From JAKFWF01 sp031374115 (lineage in GTDB: Bacteria; Pseudomonadota; Alphaproteobacteria; Rhizobiales; Hyphomicrobiaceae), in NCBI GenBank assembly GCA_031374115.1, contig JANMNO010000039.1:6111-70110 (forward strand): a stretch of DNA of 64,000 nucleotides. Direction: 5' to 3'. The notes under the pieces were generated by a model. The model was not told the DNA's origin. It saw only the letters and a list, made by a program, of their open reading frames with translations, and did not search any database. Of the stretch, positions 1-7,505 are shown one piece after another. Position numbers and translations under genes: made by a program. Numbering within the stretch: the first letter of the stretch is position 1; each line of letters starts with the position of its first letter.

Positions 1-344
1 TCGTGCGCACGGGCAAACTGACCGCGGGTCACGGCCGAGCGCTGGTGGGCCGTGACGACGCGGAAGTTCTGGCCGATCGGATCGTCGCTCAAGAACTGAG
101 CGTCAGAGACATCGAGGCACTGGTTCAAGGCAACGGCACGGTCGACGTAACGGGAGTTCCACGCAAGACCCGCGACAAGGATCCGGACACCAAGGCTTTC
201 GAGAAGGATCTGTCGGATTTGTTGGGGCTGAAAGTCGAGATCAAGCGCGGCTCCGGTGAGAGCGGATTGATGACGATCAAGTATGGCAATTTCGACCAAC
301 TGGACTACATCCGCCTACGATTGGGAAACACTGCCGGCGGCTGA
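1..344 (+). CDS. parB: ParB chromosome-partitioning protein, C-terminal part (cut by window edge)
   Basis: ParB binds parS sites near the replication origin, spreads as a CTP-dependent clamp and works with ParA to segregate the chromosome. The visible 113 residues carry the end of the helix-turn-helix region (KLTAGHGRALV and LSVRDIEALV) and then, after a polar linker, the C-terminal dimerisation domain (residues about 65-110, ending in LDYIRLRLG). A full ParB is near 290 residues, so about two thirds lies upstream of the window. The frame is open to the left edge, so the GTG at position 3 need not be a start. The probable origin is 5.3 kb downstream, the usual distance for chromosomal parB. 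The next gene is hisE rather than another segregation gene. Confidence 0.85.
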   Translation, partial: VRTGKLTAGHGRALVGRDDAEVLADRIVAQELSVRDIEALVQGNGTVDVTGVPRKTRDKDPDTKAFEKDLSDLLGLKVEIKRGSGESGLMTIKYGNFDQLDYIRLRLGNTAGG

Positions 345-462
345 GTAGCCAACGTTCGTTGATTTATTTGGCGGTCCCGGTCAACCAGGTCGGGCCGTTT
401 TGCTTGTCTAGATCGAGGCCAGGTTCTAAGCGTCGCATATCCCGTTGGATTGGAGATAGCTC

Positions 463-786
463 TTGGCAGATGACGTTCTTGCTCGCTTGGCGGTTCTGAT
501 CGCCAACCGGCGTCTTGCACTCGCCGACACATCATACACGCGGCAGCTGCTCGATGCTGGGCCGGCGAAATGCGCACGCAAGCTTGGCGAAGAGGCGATT
601 GAAACCGTGCTTGCGGGGGTTGGCAACGATCCCGAGCAGTTGCGCGCGGAAGCCGCGGATTTACTGTATCATCTGTTGGTACTGTTGGAGGTTCGAAATG
701 TGCCGCTAACAAACGTACTTACAACTTTGGAGGCCCGGATGTCCCAGTCGGGCCTAGCCGAGAAAGCTGCTCGAACGCCGAGCTGA
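463..786 (+). CDS. hisE: Phosphoribosyl-ATP pyrophosphatase
   Basis: HisE hydrolyses phosphoribosyl-ATP to phosphoribosyl-AMP, the second step of histidine biosynthesis in the cytoplasm. The 107-residue product has the all-alpha MazG-like fold signature: KLGEEAIETVLA supplies the first acidic pair and AEAADLLYHLLVLL the second, which together bind magnesium. Length is normal. The start is taken as the TTG at 463, because GGAG lies 7 bases upstream (452-455) and no ATG is suitably placed. coaA follows 10 bases after the stop, so the two are probably cotranscribed; hisE-coaA pairing is common in alphaproteobacteria. The other his genes that usually precede hisE are not present; parB is there instead, suggesting a local rearrangement. 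Confidence 0.93.
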   Translation: MADDVLARLAVLIANRRLALADTSYTRQLLDAGPAKCARKLGEEAIETVLAGVGNDPEQLRAEAADLLYHLLVLLEVRNVPLTNVLTTLEARMSQSGLAEKAARTPS

Positions 787-796
787 TGGTAAAGCG

Positions 797-1789
797 ATGG
801 CAATCTATGAGTTCAAAGCGTTAGCGGAAGAACCAGAGCCACTTCTCACGGGCCTGCAGTTCTCCCCATACCGCGATTTTAACCGTGAGGAATGGGCTCG
901 TTTGCGTGCCGATACGCCGATGACGCTCGTCGAGCGTGACCTGGAGCAGCTCTCCGGTCTGATGGACGGACTTTCGCTAGATGAGGTCGAGCAAATCTAC
1001 TTGCCGATGTCGCGGTTGATCAATCTCTACGTACAGGCCGCGCAGGAACTGCACAGCGTGTCTTCCCGGTTCTTGAACCGCAAGGATCGTCGAGTGCCGT
1101 TCATTATCGGCATCGCCGGGTCGGTCGCGGTCGGAAAAAGCACGACGGCGCGCGCGTTGCGTGCATTGCTTGCGCGCTGGCCGGATCATCCGCAGGTCGA
1201 TCTCATTACCACAGACGGCTTCCTCCTGCCGAACGCCGAGCTCGAGCGCCGCGGGATCATGAACCGCAAGGGCTTTCCCGAGAGTTTCGATTCGACGCGA
1301 CTGTTGAATTTTCTCGCCGAGGTGAAGTCGGGCCGCGAACTCGTCGAAGCGCCAGTCTATTCGCACTTCCATTACGACGTATTGCCGACTCAGAAAGCCA
1401 TCGTCAAACGTCCTGATATTCTAATCGTCGAAGGCCTTAACGTTCTTCAACCGGCGCGATTACCGCGCGGCGGTGAAGCAATACCGTTTGTCTCGGACTT
1501 TTTTGATTTTTCGATCTACATCGATGCCGATCCGCATACCATAGAGCAATGGTATGTGGCGCGTTTTCTGAAACTGCGGGGTACTGCGTTCCGCGATCCA
1601 GCTGCCTACTTCCATCGATATTCCACGCTGACACCAGAAGAGGCTGTCGAACGAGCTCTGGATATCTGGCGCACGATCAATCTAAAAAATCTCGACGAAA
1701 ACATTCTGCCAACGAAAAGACGCGCCCGGCTCATTCTGCGCAAAGGCGCCGATCACCGGGTCGAAAGCGTCGCTCTGCGTAAAATTTGA
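797..1789 (+). CDS. coaA: Type I pantothenate kinase
   Basis: CoaA phosphorylates pantothenate with ATP, the first committed step of coenzyme A synthesis. The 330-residue protein is full length for type I enzymes (about 315). A Walker A motif GSVAVGKST is at residues 108-116, inside the hallmark PFIIGIAGSVAVGKSTTAR context. Downstream are TTDGFLLPN, where the Asp acts in catalysis, and KGFPESFD, both family signatures. It follows hisE by 10 bases in a likely operon. Two other coenzyme A genes (coaE and coaBC) are elsewhere in the window. A strong hairpin lies just after the stop, before the convergent regulator gene. Confidence 0.95.
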   Translation: MAIYEFKALAEEPEPLLTGLQFSPYRDFNREEWARLRADTPMTLVERDLEQLSGLMDGLSLDEVEQIYLPMSRLINLYVQAAQELHSVSSRFLNRKDRRVPFIIGIAGSVAVGKSTTARALRALLARWPDHPQVDLITTDGFLLPNAELERRGIMNRKGFPESFDSTRLLNFLAEVKSGRELVEAPVYSHFHYDVLPTQKAIVKRPDILIVEGLNVLQPARLPRGGEAIPFVSDFFDFSIYIDADPHTIEQWYVARFLKLRGTAFRDPAAYFHRYSTLTPEEAVERALDIWRTINLKNLDENILPTKRRARLILRKGADHRVESVALRKI

Positions 1790-1810
1790 TGCCTCGTCCA
1801 CAATGAAAAG

Positions 1811-1832
1811 CGGCCGCCTTGCCGGGCGGCCG
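1811..1832. terminator. Hairpin between convergent coaA and the HTH gene
   Basis: CGGCCGCC (1811-1818) and GGCGGCCG (1825-1832) form a perfect 8-bp GC stem with a 6-base loop. It sits 21 bases after the coaA stop and 29 bases from the stop of the opposing gene. There is no clear U-run on either side, so it may be a weak bidirectional terminator; the role is inferred from position. Confidence 0.5.
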
Positions 1833-1861
1833 TTGAGGTCTCTTGCTCTGGGCTAGCATAT

Positions 1862-2437
1862 TCAGTGAACCGAGCGGGGCCCTGGGGACGGGTTCGCGAC
1901 GGTCAGCATGAATTCGGTAAAGGCGATCTGTTGCCGGAAAAGATTTCGAACTTGCGGCAGCTTCATCACGCTCTGGGCAATCATCAACTGCTGTTCGAAC
2001 AATGCGGTCGCAGCGTTCAGACCGAAACCAAACAGCATCGCGGCAACAGGAACTTGGTTGGTGTCAGCGACCTTGGTGTTGATTGCAGCCGTCACGCCGC
2101 CATGTTGCACCGACTTCATTTCGACTGAAGGCACTGTAGCCGGCCGGCTGATGGGCGTTGCTTTGCGAAGTGGCTCGGCGGCTGTCAATGGCGCCGCCCG
2201 GGCGGGCGCGGCATAATGGGACACGGATGACGTCGAATATCCGTCGCCATGGTCGATGTTGAACTTGTCCCGCAAGCGGCGGATGGTCGACGGGTCAGTG
2301 ATACCGAGCGCCTTGATCGCGGTCGTTGGTTTCATGCGTGGATTATTACCGATAAGCCGCGCAATTTCGCCCAACCGCTGCCGGTCGTTGATGCCTGAGC
2401 CTTTCGGTCGGCCGCGCCGGACATTCGATGCCGTCAT
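1862..2437 (-). CDS. AT-hook/HTH DNA-binding protein with phasin-like C-terminus
   Basis: I do not recognise this as a named gene. The 191-residue product has three parts. Residues 7-15 (RRGRPKGSG) look like an AT-hook for the DNA minor groove. Residues 18-60 resemble a helix-turn-helix with ITDPSTIRRLRDKFN as the recognition helix. After a low-complexity Ala/Pro linker, residues about 128-185 form amphipathic helices rich in Gln, Phe and Leu (ALFEQQLMIAQSVM, NLFRQQIAFTEFML), as in phasins that coat polyhydroxybutyrate granules. The same window encodes phaR and phaA, so a storage-granule or nucleoid role is possible but inferred. The start at 2437 has AGGGA about 10 bases upstream; an in-frame ATG at 2470 would add 11 residues. 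It is convergent with coaA. Confidence 0.6.
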   Translation of the reverse strand: MTASNVRRGRPKGSGINDRQRLGEIARLIGNNPRMKPTTAIKALGITDPSTIRRLRDKFNIDHGDGYSTSSVSHYAAPARAAPLTAAEPLRKATPISRPATVPSVEMKSVQHGGVTAAINTKVADTNQVPVAAMLFGFGLNAATALFEQQLMIAQSVMKLPQVRNLFRQQIAFTEFMLTVANPSPGPRSVH

Positions 2438-2648
2438 GGGGTGCAATCCCTGCAATGCGATTCGTTGCATTCATTCTGCGCACGAACTCACTGTTATTCC
2501 AGGGAGAAAAAACGAATATTTGGGAGGATTAGTGCGGTTGTACAGGCTAACGTGGCACAAATACAGTATAAAGGCACTCAATAGCAGCCTCTTGGCAACA
2601 AAATCTGCTACAACTTACGTGACCCAAGTATATGAGGCAGTACAACCC

Positions 2649-3644
2649 TTAAATCAGTCCTCGCTGTGTTGCTAGAATAGCAAGTGACGAATGCGGCCTC
2701 GCACCGATATGGCTGATGATCTCAGCGGCAGCAAGCGCACCGAGCTGGCCGCAGACAGTGTTATCGAGACCGCGCGCGTGGCCGAACAGAAACCCCGCCG
2801 CGTACAAGTCGCCGGCGCCGGTCGTATCGATCACCTTCTCGATTTGATCCGCCGGAACGGCGACGGAACGACCTTTCTCGACAATCACCGCGCCCTTGGC
2901 ACTACGCGTCAAAACCGCGAGCGCGACATCGGCGCTTGCGTGTTTAGATGCCTCCTCGAATGAGTCGGTTTCATATAGCGACGTCACCTCGGACTCGTTG
3001 GCAAACAGAATGTCGACGTGGTTACGAATGAAGCTCAGAAATTCGCTGCGGTGGCGATCGACGCAAAACGCATCGGACAAGGTAATGGCGACCTTGGCGC
3101 CAGCCTGGGCAGCATGACTAGCAGCTTCCCGGAAGGCAGCCTTCGCCTCATCGCGATCGAACAAATAGCCTTCCAGGTAAACGATCCGGGCCTTGTCGAT
3201 AAACTTTTGCTCTATCTCGGCCGTTGTCAGTTCCGGACTTACACCGAGAAAGGTATTCATCGTGCGCTCACCGTCAGGCGTGACCAGGATCAGCGAGCGG
3301 GCAGTGGGTGCGCCGCCGCTTGAAGCAGGTGTTTCAAAAGTCACACCGGATGATTTGATGTCGTGACGGAAAATTCGACCAAACTCGTCATCGGCTACCT
3401 TGCCGATAAATCCTGATTTACCGCCCAGCGATGCAACCCCGACCATGGTGTTTGCGGCCGATCCGCCGGATATCTCGATGCCCGGTCCCATATCTTCGTA
3501 AAGCTGCGTGACCCTGCCCGCATCGACGAGTTGCATACTCCCTTTCGCTATCCCACGGCGTACGAGAAACGCTTCGTCGCAATGCCCGATGATGTCGACG
3601 ATCGCATTACCGATTGCGATCACGTCGAGGGTCTTGCCAGTCAT
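2649..3644 (-). CDS. PfkB-family sugar kinase, adenosine kinase type
   Basis: This 331-residue protein is a ribokinase/PfkB-family kinase. In Hyphomicrobiales the closely similar proteins are annotated as adenosine kinase, which makes AMP from adenosine and ATP. Evidence: an N-terminal IGNAIVDII strand, the GGSAANTMVGVASLG glycine-rich signature, and near the C-terminus the catalytic DTTGAGD motif with its general-base Asp and anion hole. The start at 3644 is chosen because AAGGA lies about 10 bases upstream; the open frame continues 75 codons further upstream but that part is low-complexity and non-homologous. Substrate identity is not provable by eye; other PfkB sugars remain possible. It belongs to the minus-strand block that runs back to hemE. 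Confidence 0.85.
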   Translation of the reverse strand: MTGKTLDVIAIGNAIVDIIGHCDEAFLVRRGIAKGSMQLVDAGRVTQLYEDMGPGIEISGGSAANTMVGVASLGGKSGFIGKVADDEFGRIFRHDIKSSGVTFETPASSGGAPTARSLILVTPDGERTMNTFLGVSPELTTAEIEQKFIDKARIVYLEGYLFDRDEAKAAFREAASHAAQAGAKVAITLSDAFCVDRHRSEFLSFIRNHVDILFANESEVTSLYETDSFEEASKHASADVALAVLTRSAKGAVIVEKGRSVAVPADQIEKVIDTTGAGDLYAAGFLFGHARGLDNTVCGQLGALAAAEIISHIGARPHSSLAILATQRGLI

Positions 3645-3738
3645 GGGTCGTGTCCTTGCGGGTTGGGATTCGAGTTGCCTCGCACTATAGCGGCGTTCGG
3701 GCAAGAGTGTGGTGCCGCCCGGCCGGTACCGCTTGCAA

Positions 3739-4062
3739 TCAGGCTGGCAAGCAGAAGGCAAAAGCCTTTCCGCGGGATGTCGGCTTATATCCGGCAGCGA
3801 GTGCCGCTTGAATACCTTGAACAATATGAGCGACCACGATTTTCGGCCGCTGATCGTAAAACCCGACATGCTTCTTCGTTAAATTATTCGGAAACTCGAG
3901 AAGCAGTTCTCGCGCATGATCAACCATCGTCACGGAGAGAGTGAGACCCATCAAACCTTCTTGGCTTGACCAGCGTGGCTCTCGGTAGACTTCCCAATCA
4001 TAGTCGTCACCATCGACGGTAACACGCCCAGTGAGCTGACGCTTTGCAAGCTTGGATGCCAT
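3739..4062 (-). CDS. Conserved-looking small protein of unknown function
   Basis: A 107-residue soluble protein with no signal peptide or membrane segment. It opens with charged residues, then GRVTVDGDDYDWEVYREP, a beta-rich stretch including GLTLSVTMVDHARELLLEFP, and ends with GYKPTSRGKAFAF. The Trp, the LEFP segment and the GYKPTSRGK tail look like conserved positions. I cannot name a family. Coding support comes from the codon pattern, the lack of a competing frame and its position between the kinase and hemJ on the same strand with gaps of 94 and 36 bases. Weak GGAA precedes the ATG by about 7 bases. Confidence 0.7.
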   Translation of the reverse strand: MASKLAKRQLTGRVTVDGDDYDWEVYREPRWSSQEGLMGLTLSVTMVDHARELLLEFPNNLTKKHVGFYDQRPKIVVAHIVQGIQAALAAGYKPTSRGKAFAFCLPA

Positions 4063-4098
4063 ACTAGTTCCGAACTATCACCGACACATCGCGAGCCA

Positions 4099-4533
4099 TT
4101 ACCAAGGTTTCACGATCACCATCACCACGATAGCGATCATCAGCACCGTCGGTACTTCGTTGGCGATGCGAAAGAACCTAGCGCTGTGCATATTGCGATC
4201 TTCGGCAAACTCCCGGACCCAGCGCGCCAATCGGCCATGATAGGCACTCATCACGACGACCAATAGAAGTTTCACGTGCAGCCAGCCGCCCTTGAAGGCA
4301 AACACCGACCAGGCCATCCACAGTCCTGTCAACCAGGCAACGACCATTGCTGGAGTCATGATCGCCTTTAGCAGTCGACGCTCCATGGTCTTGAAGGTTT
4401 CAGATTGCTTTGAGCCGCGCTCCGCAGCGACATGATAGACCATGAGCCGCGGCAGATAGAGCTGTCCCGCCATCCAGGAAATGATGGCGAGCACGTGCAG
4501 CGCTTTGATCCAAGGGTTCCAAAGTTCAATCAC
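4099..4533 (-). CDS. hemJ: Protoporphyrinogen IX oxidase HemJ
   Basis: HemJ is the membrane protoporphyrinogen IX oxidase used by many alphaproteobacteria that lack HemG and HemY; it acts late in haem synthesis. The 144-residue product has four or five hydrophobic helices and the family N-terminus WNPWIKALHVLAIISWMAG, with the conserved His at residue 13 that binds haem, followed by LYLPRLMVYH and ERRLLKAIMTPAM. The GTG at 4533 is taken as the start because it gives the family length and lies 5 bases after the hemE stop; the frame is open far into hemE but that part is an antisense-like artefact. Translational coupling with hemE is likely, placing two haem enzymes in one operon. Confidence 0.9.
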   Translation of the reverse strand: MIELWNPWIKALHVLAIISWMAGQLYLPRLMVYHVAAERGSKQSETFKTMERRLLKAIMTPAMVVAWLTGLWMAWSVFAFKGGWLHVKLLLVVVMSAYHGRLARWVREFAEDRNMHSARFFRIANEVPTVLMIAIVVMVIVKPW

Positions 4534-4538
4534 GAGGG

Positions 4539-5603
4539 CTAGTGGCTCCGAATGATCTTGAGCAATTGAGCTACCGTCTCCGGTGACCCTTCTGGCGTGA
4601 TACCGTGGCCGAGATTGAAGATGAAAGGCTTGCCCCGCATGGCGTCGATAATTGCGCGGGCCCGGCGTTCCACGGCGGCTCCTCCAGCAATCATCAACAG
4701 CGGATCGAGATTGCCCTGTACCACGATTCCCTTTGCCGACAAGGGACCGGCCATCAACGCCAGCGGCATTGCCGTATCGCACCCGATGCCGTCGACGCCC
4801 GTAGACTCCGCGTAGCTCAGCGAGGCGTATTCGGCGCCCCGCGGGAAACCGATCACGGGGACATGAGGATGTTTCGATTTTAAGCCAGCGACGATGCGCT
4901 TGGTGGGTGGCACGACCCATTTTTCGAATTCGTCATCTGGCAAACTGCCAGCCCAACTGTCGAAAATCATCAGCACGTCGGCACCCGCTTTAACCTGTAA
5001 GTCCAAGTAGTTGATCGACGCTTCGACCAGCAAGTCCATCAGGCTGGCAACAAAGCTGGGTTCGCGATAAGCCATCAGCCGGGTGACGGCCTGATCGGAC
5101 GAACCTTTGCCGCCGATCATGTACGTGGCCACCGTCCACGGCGCGCCACAGAAGCCGATCAGGGCGGTCTCTGTGGGTAGCGCTGAACGAATGCGAGAGA
5201 CGCTTTCAGCCACCGACTCGAATTTCGATTTTGTTTGGCCGAGGGACAATCTAGCCAAATCGGCAACTGTTTTTAGACCGTCGAGCCGGGGGCCCTCGCC
5301 TTCGATGAAACTGACCGGTTGGCCAAGCGCATCAGGCACAACGAGGATATCTGAGAACAAAATGGCGGCGTCGAAGTCGAACCGTCTGATCGGCTGCAGA
5401 GTGACTTCACATGCCAATTCGGGCGAATAGCACAGGTTCAGAAACGAGCCCGCTTTGGCCCGCGTCGCCCGGTATTCTGGCAGGTATCGTCCTGCCTGCC
5501 GCATCAGCCAGACCGGTGGCGGATCGACCGCCTTGCCGATAAACGGTTGGAGGAACCGTATCGTCTGCGCCTTGGCTGTCAGCGCTGAGTTATGCCCGGC
5601 CAT
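4539..5603 (-). CDS. hemE: Uroporphyrinogen decarboxylase
   Basis: HemE removes the four acetate carboxyls of uroporphyrinogen III to give coproporphyrinogen III in the cytoplasm. The 354-residue protein is full length. The signature WLMRQAGRYLPEYR holds the substrate-binding arginines, followed by FSDILVVPDALG with the essential Asp, GFCGAPWTVATYM, and FNLGHGITPE near the end. The ATG at 5603 has AGAG upstream. It is the first gene leftward from the probable replication origin, which is the standard place for hemE in alphaproteobacteria, and hemJ follows closely. Confidence 0.96.
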   Translation of the reverse strand: MAGHNSALTAKAQTIRFLQPFIGKAVDPPPVWLMRQAGRYLPEYRATRAKAGSFLNLCYSPELACEVTLQPIRRFDFDAAILFSDILVVPDALGQPVSFIEGEGPRLDGLKTVADLARLSLGQTKSKFESVAESVSRIRSALPTETALIGFCGAPWTVATYMIGGKGSSDQAVTRLMAYREPSFVASLMDLLVEASINYLDLQVKAGADVLMIFDSWAGSLPDDEFEKWVVPPTKRIVAGLKSKHPHVPVIGFPRGAEYASLSYAESTGVDGIGCDTAMPLALMAGPLSAKGIVVQGNLDPLLMIAGGAAVERRARAIIDAMRGKPFIFNLGHGITPEGSPETVAQLLKIIRSH

Positions 5604-6011
5604 TTGCTTCTCTTTTCAAACTAAGATTCTAGTCTAAGTTTATTATTATGACTCTTACCGTGGTGGATTGCGGTAATGCCGGCGTTGTCCTTCATCTTCC
5701 CCAGCTTACCCCCATGACAATAGTTTGCGCCTGGTCCTAGTGCGCGTTGCGCCTAAACCTACAAGTAGTCAGTTTTAGTGTTCTCGAACAAGTGGTTGAT
5801 CGCCGGCTTGTAGCGTTTTCGAGTTGACTGTAGCTGGGAGAAACAGTGGACAAGGTATGAAGAGTATCGCTACTCACGGGCAAACCTTTTCATTGAAGTC
5901 GGATATCGGCGCGTTGGAGTTTGTGGATAGATTTGTGGATACTGACGCGCGAGCGGTGAGCGAAGCTTAAGGTTGGCGCTACACTGTTAACAACCCTGGA
6001 AATGTCCACAG
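5604..6011. other. oriC: Probable chromosomal replication origin (oriC)
   Basis: This 408-base gene-free stretch lies between divergent hemE and the PPSR gene, the same place where the Caulobacter origin was mapped. Next to hemE is an AT-rich patch (about 5611-5656), a candidate unwinding element, with GANTC methylation sites at 5625-5629 and 5650-5654. Toward the PPSR gene are DnaA-box-like sequences: TGTGGATAG (5922-5930) and TGTGGATAC (5934-5942), each one mismatch from TGTGGATAA, plus two weaker sites with two mismatches at 5845-5853 and 6002-6010. Genes on both flanks point away from the region. The parB end is 5.3 kb to the left. No dnaA gene is in the window. The assignment rests on synteny plus the boxes. 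Confidence 0.75.
5922..5942 (-). promoter_or_regulatory. Two tandem DnaA-box-like sites
   Basis: TTTGTGGATA occurs twice with a 12-base period (beginning at 5920 and 5932). Read on the minus strand the boxes are CTATCCACA and GTATCCACA, each matching 8 of 9 positions of TTATCCACA. Same-orientation, closely spaced boxes are typical of DnaA assembly sites at origins. Confidence 0.65.
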
Positions 6012-6869
6012 ATGGCCAACGCCCTGCCAAGCTACTTTCACCTGCATCTGATTTCCGATTCAACTGGTGAGACCCTTACTACGATCGCCAAGGCAGCAGC
6101 GGTTCAATACGCCGAAGTTCGGCCAATCGAACATGTGCACCCGCTCATTCGTAACCCAAGACAGCTCGATCGGGCGTTGCAGGAGATCGCATCCGCTCCA
6201 GGCATCGTACTCTATACGATCGTTAATCGGGATTTAACGGCCGAGTTGGAGCGCCGTTGCCGGGAGCTGAAAGTGCCGTGTTTGCACGTGCTCGAGCCGA
6301 TCATGAAGATTTTCGAGTCTTATCTCGGTGCGCCACAAACACCGATTGTTGCCGGTCAGCACGTGCTCGATGCGGAATACTTCCAACGGATCGATGCACT
6401 TAACTTTTCGATGGCACACGACGACGGTCAATTGCCGACGGACCTCAACACCGCTGACATTATCATCCTCGGTATATCGCGGACCTCGAAGACGCCAACC
6501 AGCATTTATTTGGCTCAGCGCGGATATAAGACCGCCAACGTCCCGATCGTGCCCGAGATACCACTTCCCGAAGCTCTGAGCGAACCACACGCGGCGTTTG
6601 TTGTTGGTCTTGTCGCAAGTGCCGACCGGATTGCGGAAATCAGGCGCAATCGAGTGCGGTTTTTAGCGGATCGAAATTTGGATGAATATGTCGATCGTGA
6701 CCGCATCGCCCAAGAGATCGCGCATTCACGGCGACTGTGCGCGCGGCACGGCTGGCCGGTGATCGATGTATCTCGCCGTTCGATCGAGGAGACCGCCGCG
6801 CAAATCTTACGACTGTTCCATGACCGGGAGACGGGCGCCGATGCGAACGGTGATACCGCCGATGGTTGA
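6012..6869 (+). CDS. PPSR-type regulatory kinase/pyrophosphorylase (DUF299)
   Basis: Members of this family phosphorylate and dephosphorylate pyruvate phosphate dikinase or PEP synthase, switching gluconeogenic flux with ADP and phosphate as signals. The 285-residue protein has the family N-terminus FHLHLISDSTGET (residues 9-21) and a P-loop-like GISRTSKT at 154-161, followed by PTSIYLAQRGYKTAN and the conserved PLP segment. Length is normal. Which target enzyme it controls cannot be read here; no dikinase is in the window. It is the first gene rightward from the probable origin and overlaps maf by 8 bases, so they form an operon. Confidence 0.92.
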   Translation: MANALPSYFHLHLISDSTGETLTTIAKAAAVQYAEVRPIEHVHPLIRNPRQLDRALQEIASAPGIVLYTIVNRDLTAELERRCRELKVPCLHVLEPIMKIFESYLGAPQTPIVAGQHVLDAEYFQRIDALNFSMAHDDGQLPTDLNTADIIILGISRTSKTPTSIYLAQRGYKTANVPIVPEIPLPEALSEPHAAFVVGLVASADRIAEIRRNRVRFLADRNLDEYVDRDRIAQEIAHSRRLCARHGWPVIDVSRRSIEETAAQILRLFHDRETGADANGDTADG

Positions 6870-7476
6870 TACACTCCGGCCGATCATACTTGCGTCAGGA
6901 AGCAATGCGAGGCGTGCCATGCTCGTGCAAGCCGGCATTGAGTTCTCGGTCCAGCCCGCGCAAATCGATGAAGAGGCTGTTCGTGATGCTTTGTTGCGCC
7001 GGGATCCGCCGGCAAAGCCGGCCGAGATTGCGCAAACACTCGCGCACGACAAGGCAGAAGCCGTTAGTGTGCAAAATAAGGGCGCACTTGTGATCGGCTC
7101 GGATCAAATTCTCAATCTCGGGCCGCTCATCGTGGCAAAATCCACGGATCTTGAGATGGCGCGGGCGACGCTGTTGCAGTTGCGCGGGCGGACCCATCAA
7201 TTGCATTCGGCGATTTCGATCGCGATCGACGGTCAAGCCGTGTGCGGTTGTGTTGACAAGGTGAACCTCACTATGCGGCAGTTCTCGGATGTGTTTCTCG
7301 ATCAATATTTGGAGATCGAAGGAGAAGGATTGCTGGCGGCGGTCGGAGCGTACAAGCTTGAAGGGCGGGGGCTGCAATTATTTGAAAAGATCGATGGCGA
7401 TTACTTCACGATACTAGGTATGCCGCTGCTGCCACTACTCGCCGAATTGAGACTTCGCGGTGGGATTGCGTCGTAA
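6862..7476 (+). CDS. maf: Maf-like nucleotide pyrophosphatase
   Basis: Maf proteins hydrolyse non-canonical or modified nucleoside triphosphates and so clean the nucleotide pool. The 204-residue product begins with the hallmark ILASGSNARRAML and has the internal VIGSDQIL, where the catalytic Asp lies in an SDQ context as in the YceF branch that prefers 7-methyl-GTP; the substrate is therefore only suggested. The ATG at 6862 is chosen because it places the ASGS motif near the N-terminus and overlaps the PPSR stop (ATGGTTGA), implying translational coupling. Open frame further upstream lies inside the PPSR gene. In related genomes aroE follows maf; here coaE follows directly. Confidence 0.9.
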   Translation: MVDTLRPIILASGSNARRAMLVQAGIEFSVQPAQIDEEAVRDALLRRDPPAKPAEIAQTLAHDKAEAVSVQNKGALVIGSDQILNLGPLIVAKSTDLEMARATLLQLRGRTHQLHSAISIAIDGQAVCGCVDKVNLTMRQFSDVFLDQYLEIEGEGLLAAVGAYKLEGRGLQLFEKIDGDYFTILGMPLLPLLAELRLRGGIAS

Positions 7477-7505
7477 TCGCAGTACACGTGAACGAGGACG
7501 CCCTT

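Noticed and set aside
4269..4284. parS-like sequence centred on CACGTG inside hemJ; a second at 12849-12864 inside smr
   Set aside because: Each matches only 12 of 16 parS positions. The smr site encodes the conserved AHVKHG residues, so its half-match is explained by coding. No third site or cluster was seen.
4534..4920. Upstream extension of hemJ into hemE
   Set aside because: The extra residues are Arg/Gly-rich frame-shadow of hemE; the GTG at 4533 gives the family length.
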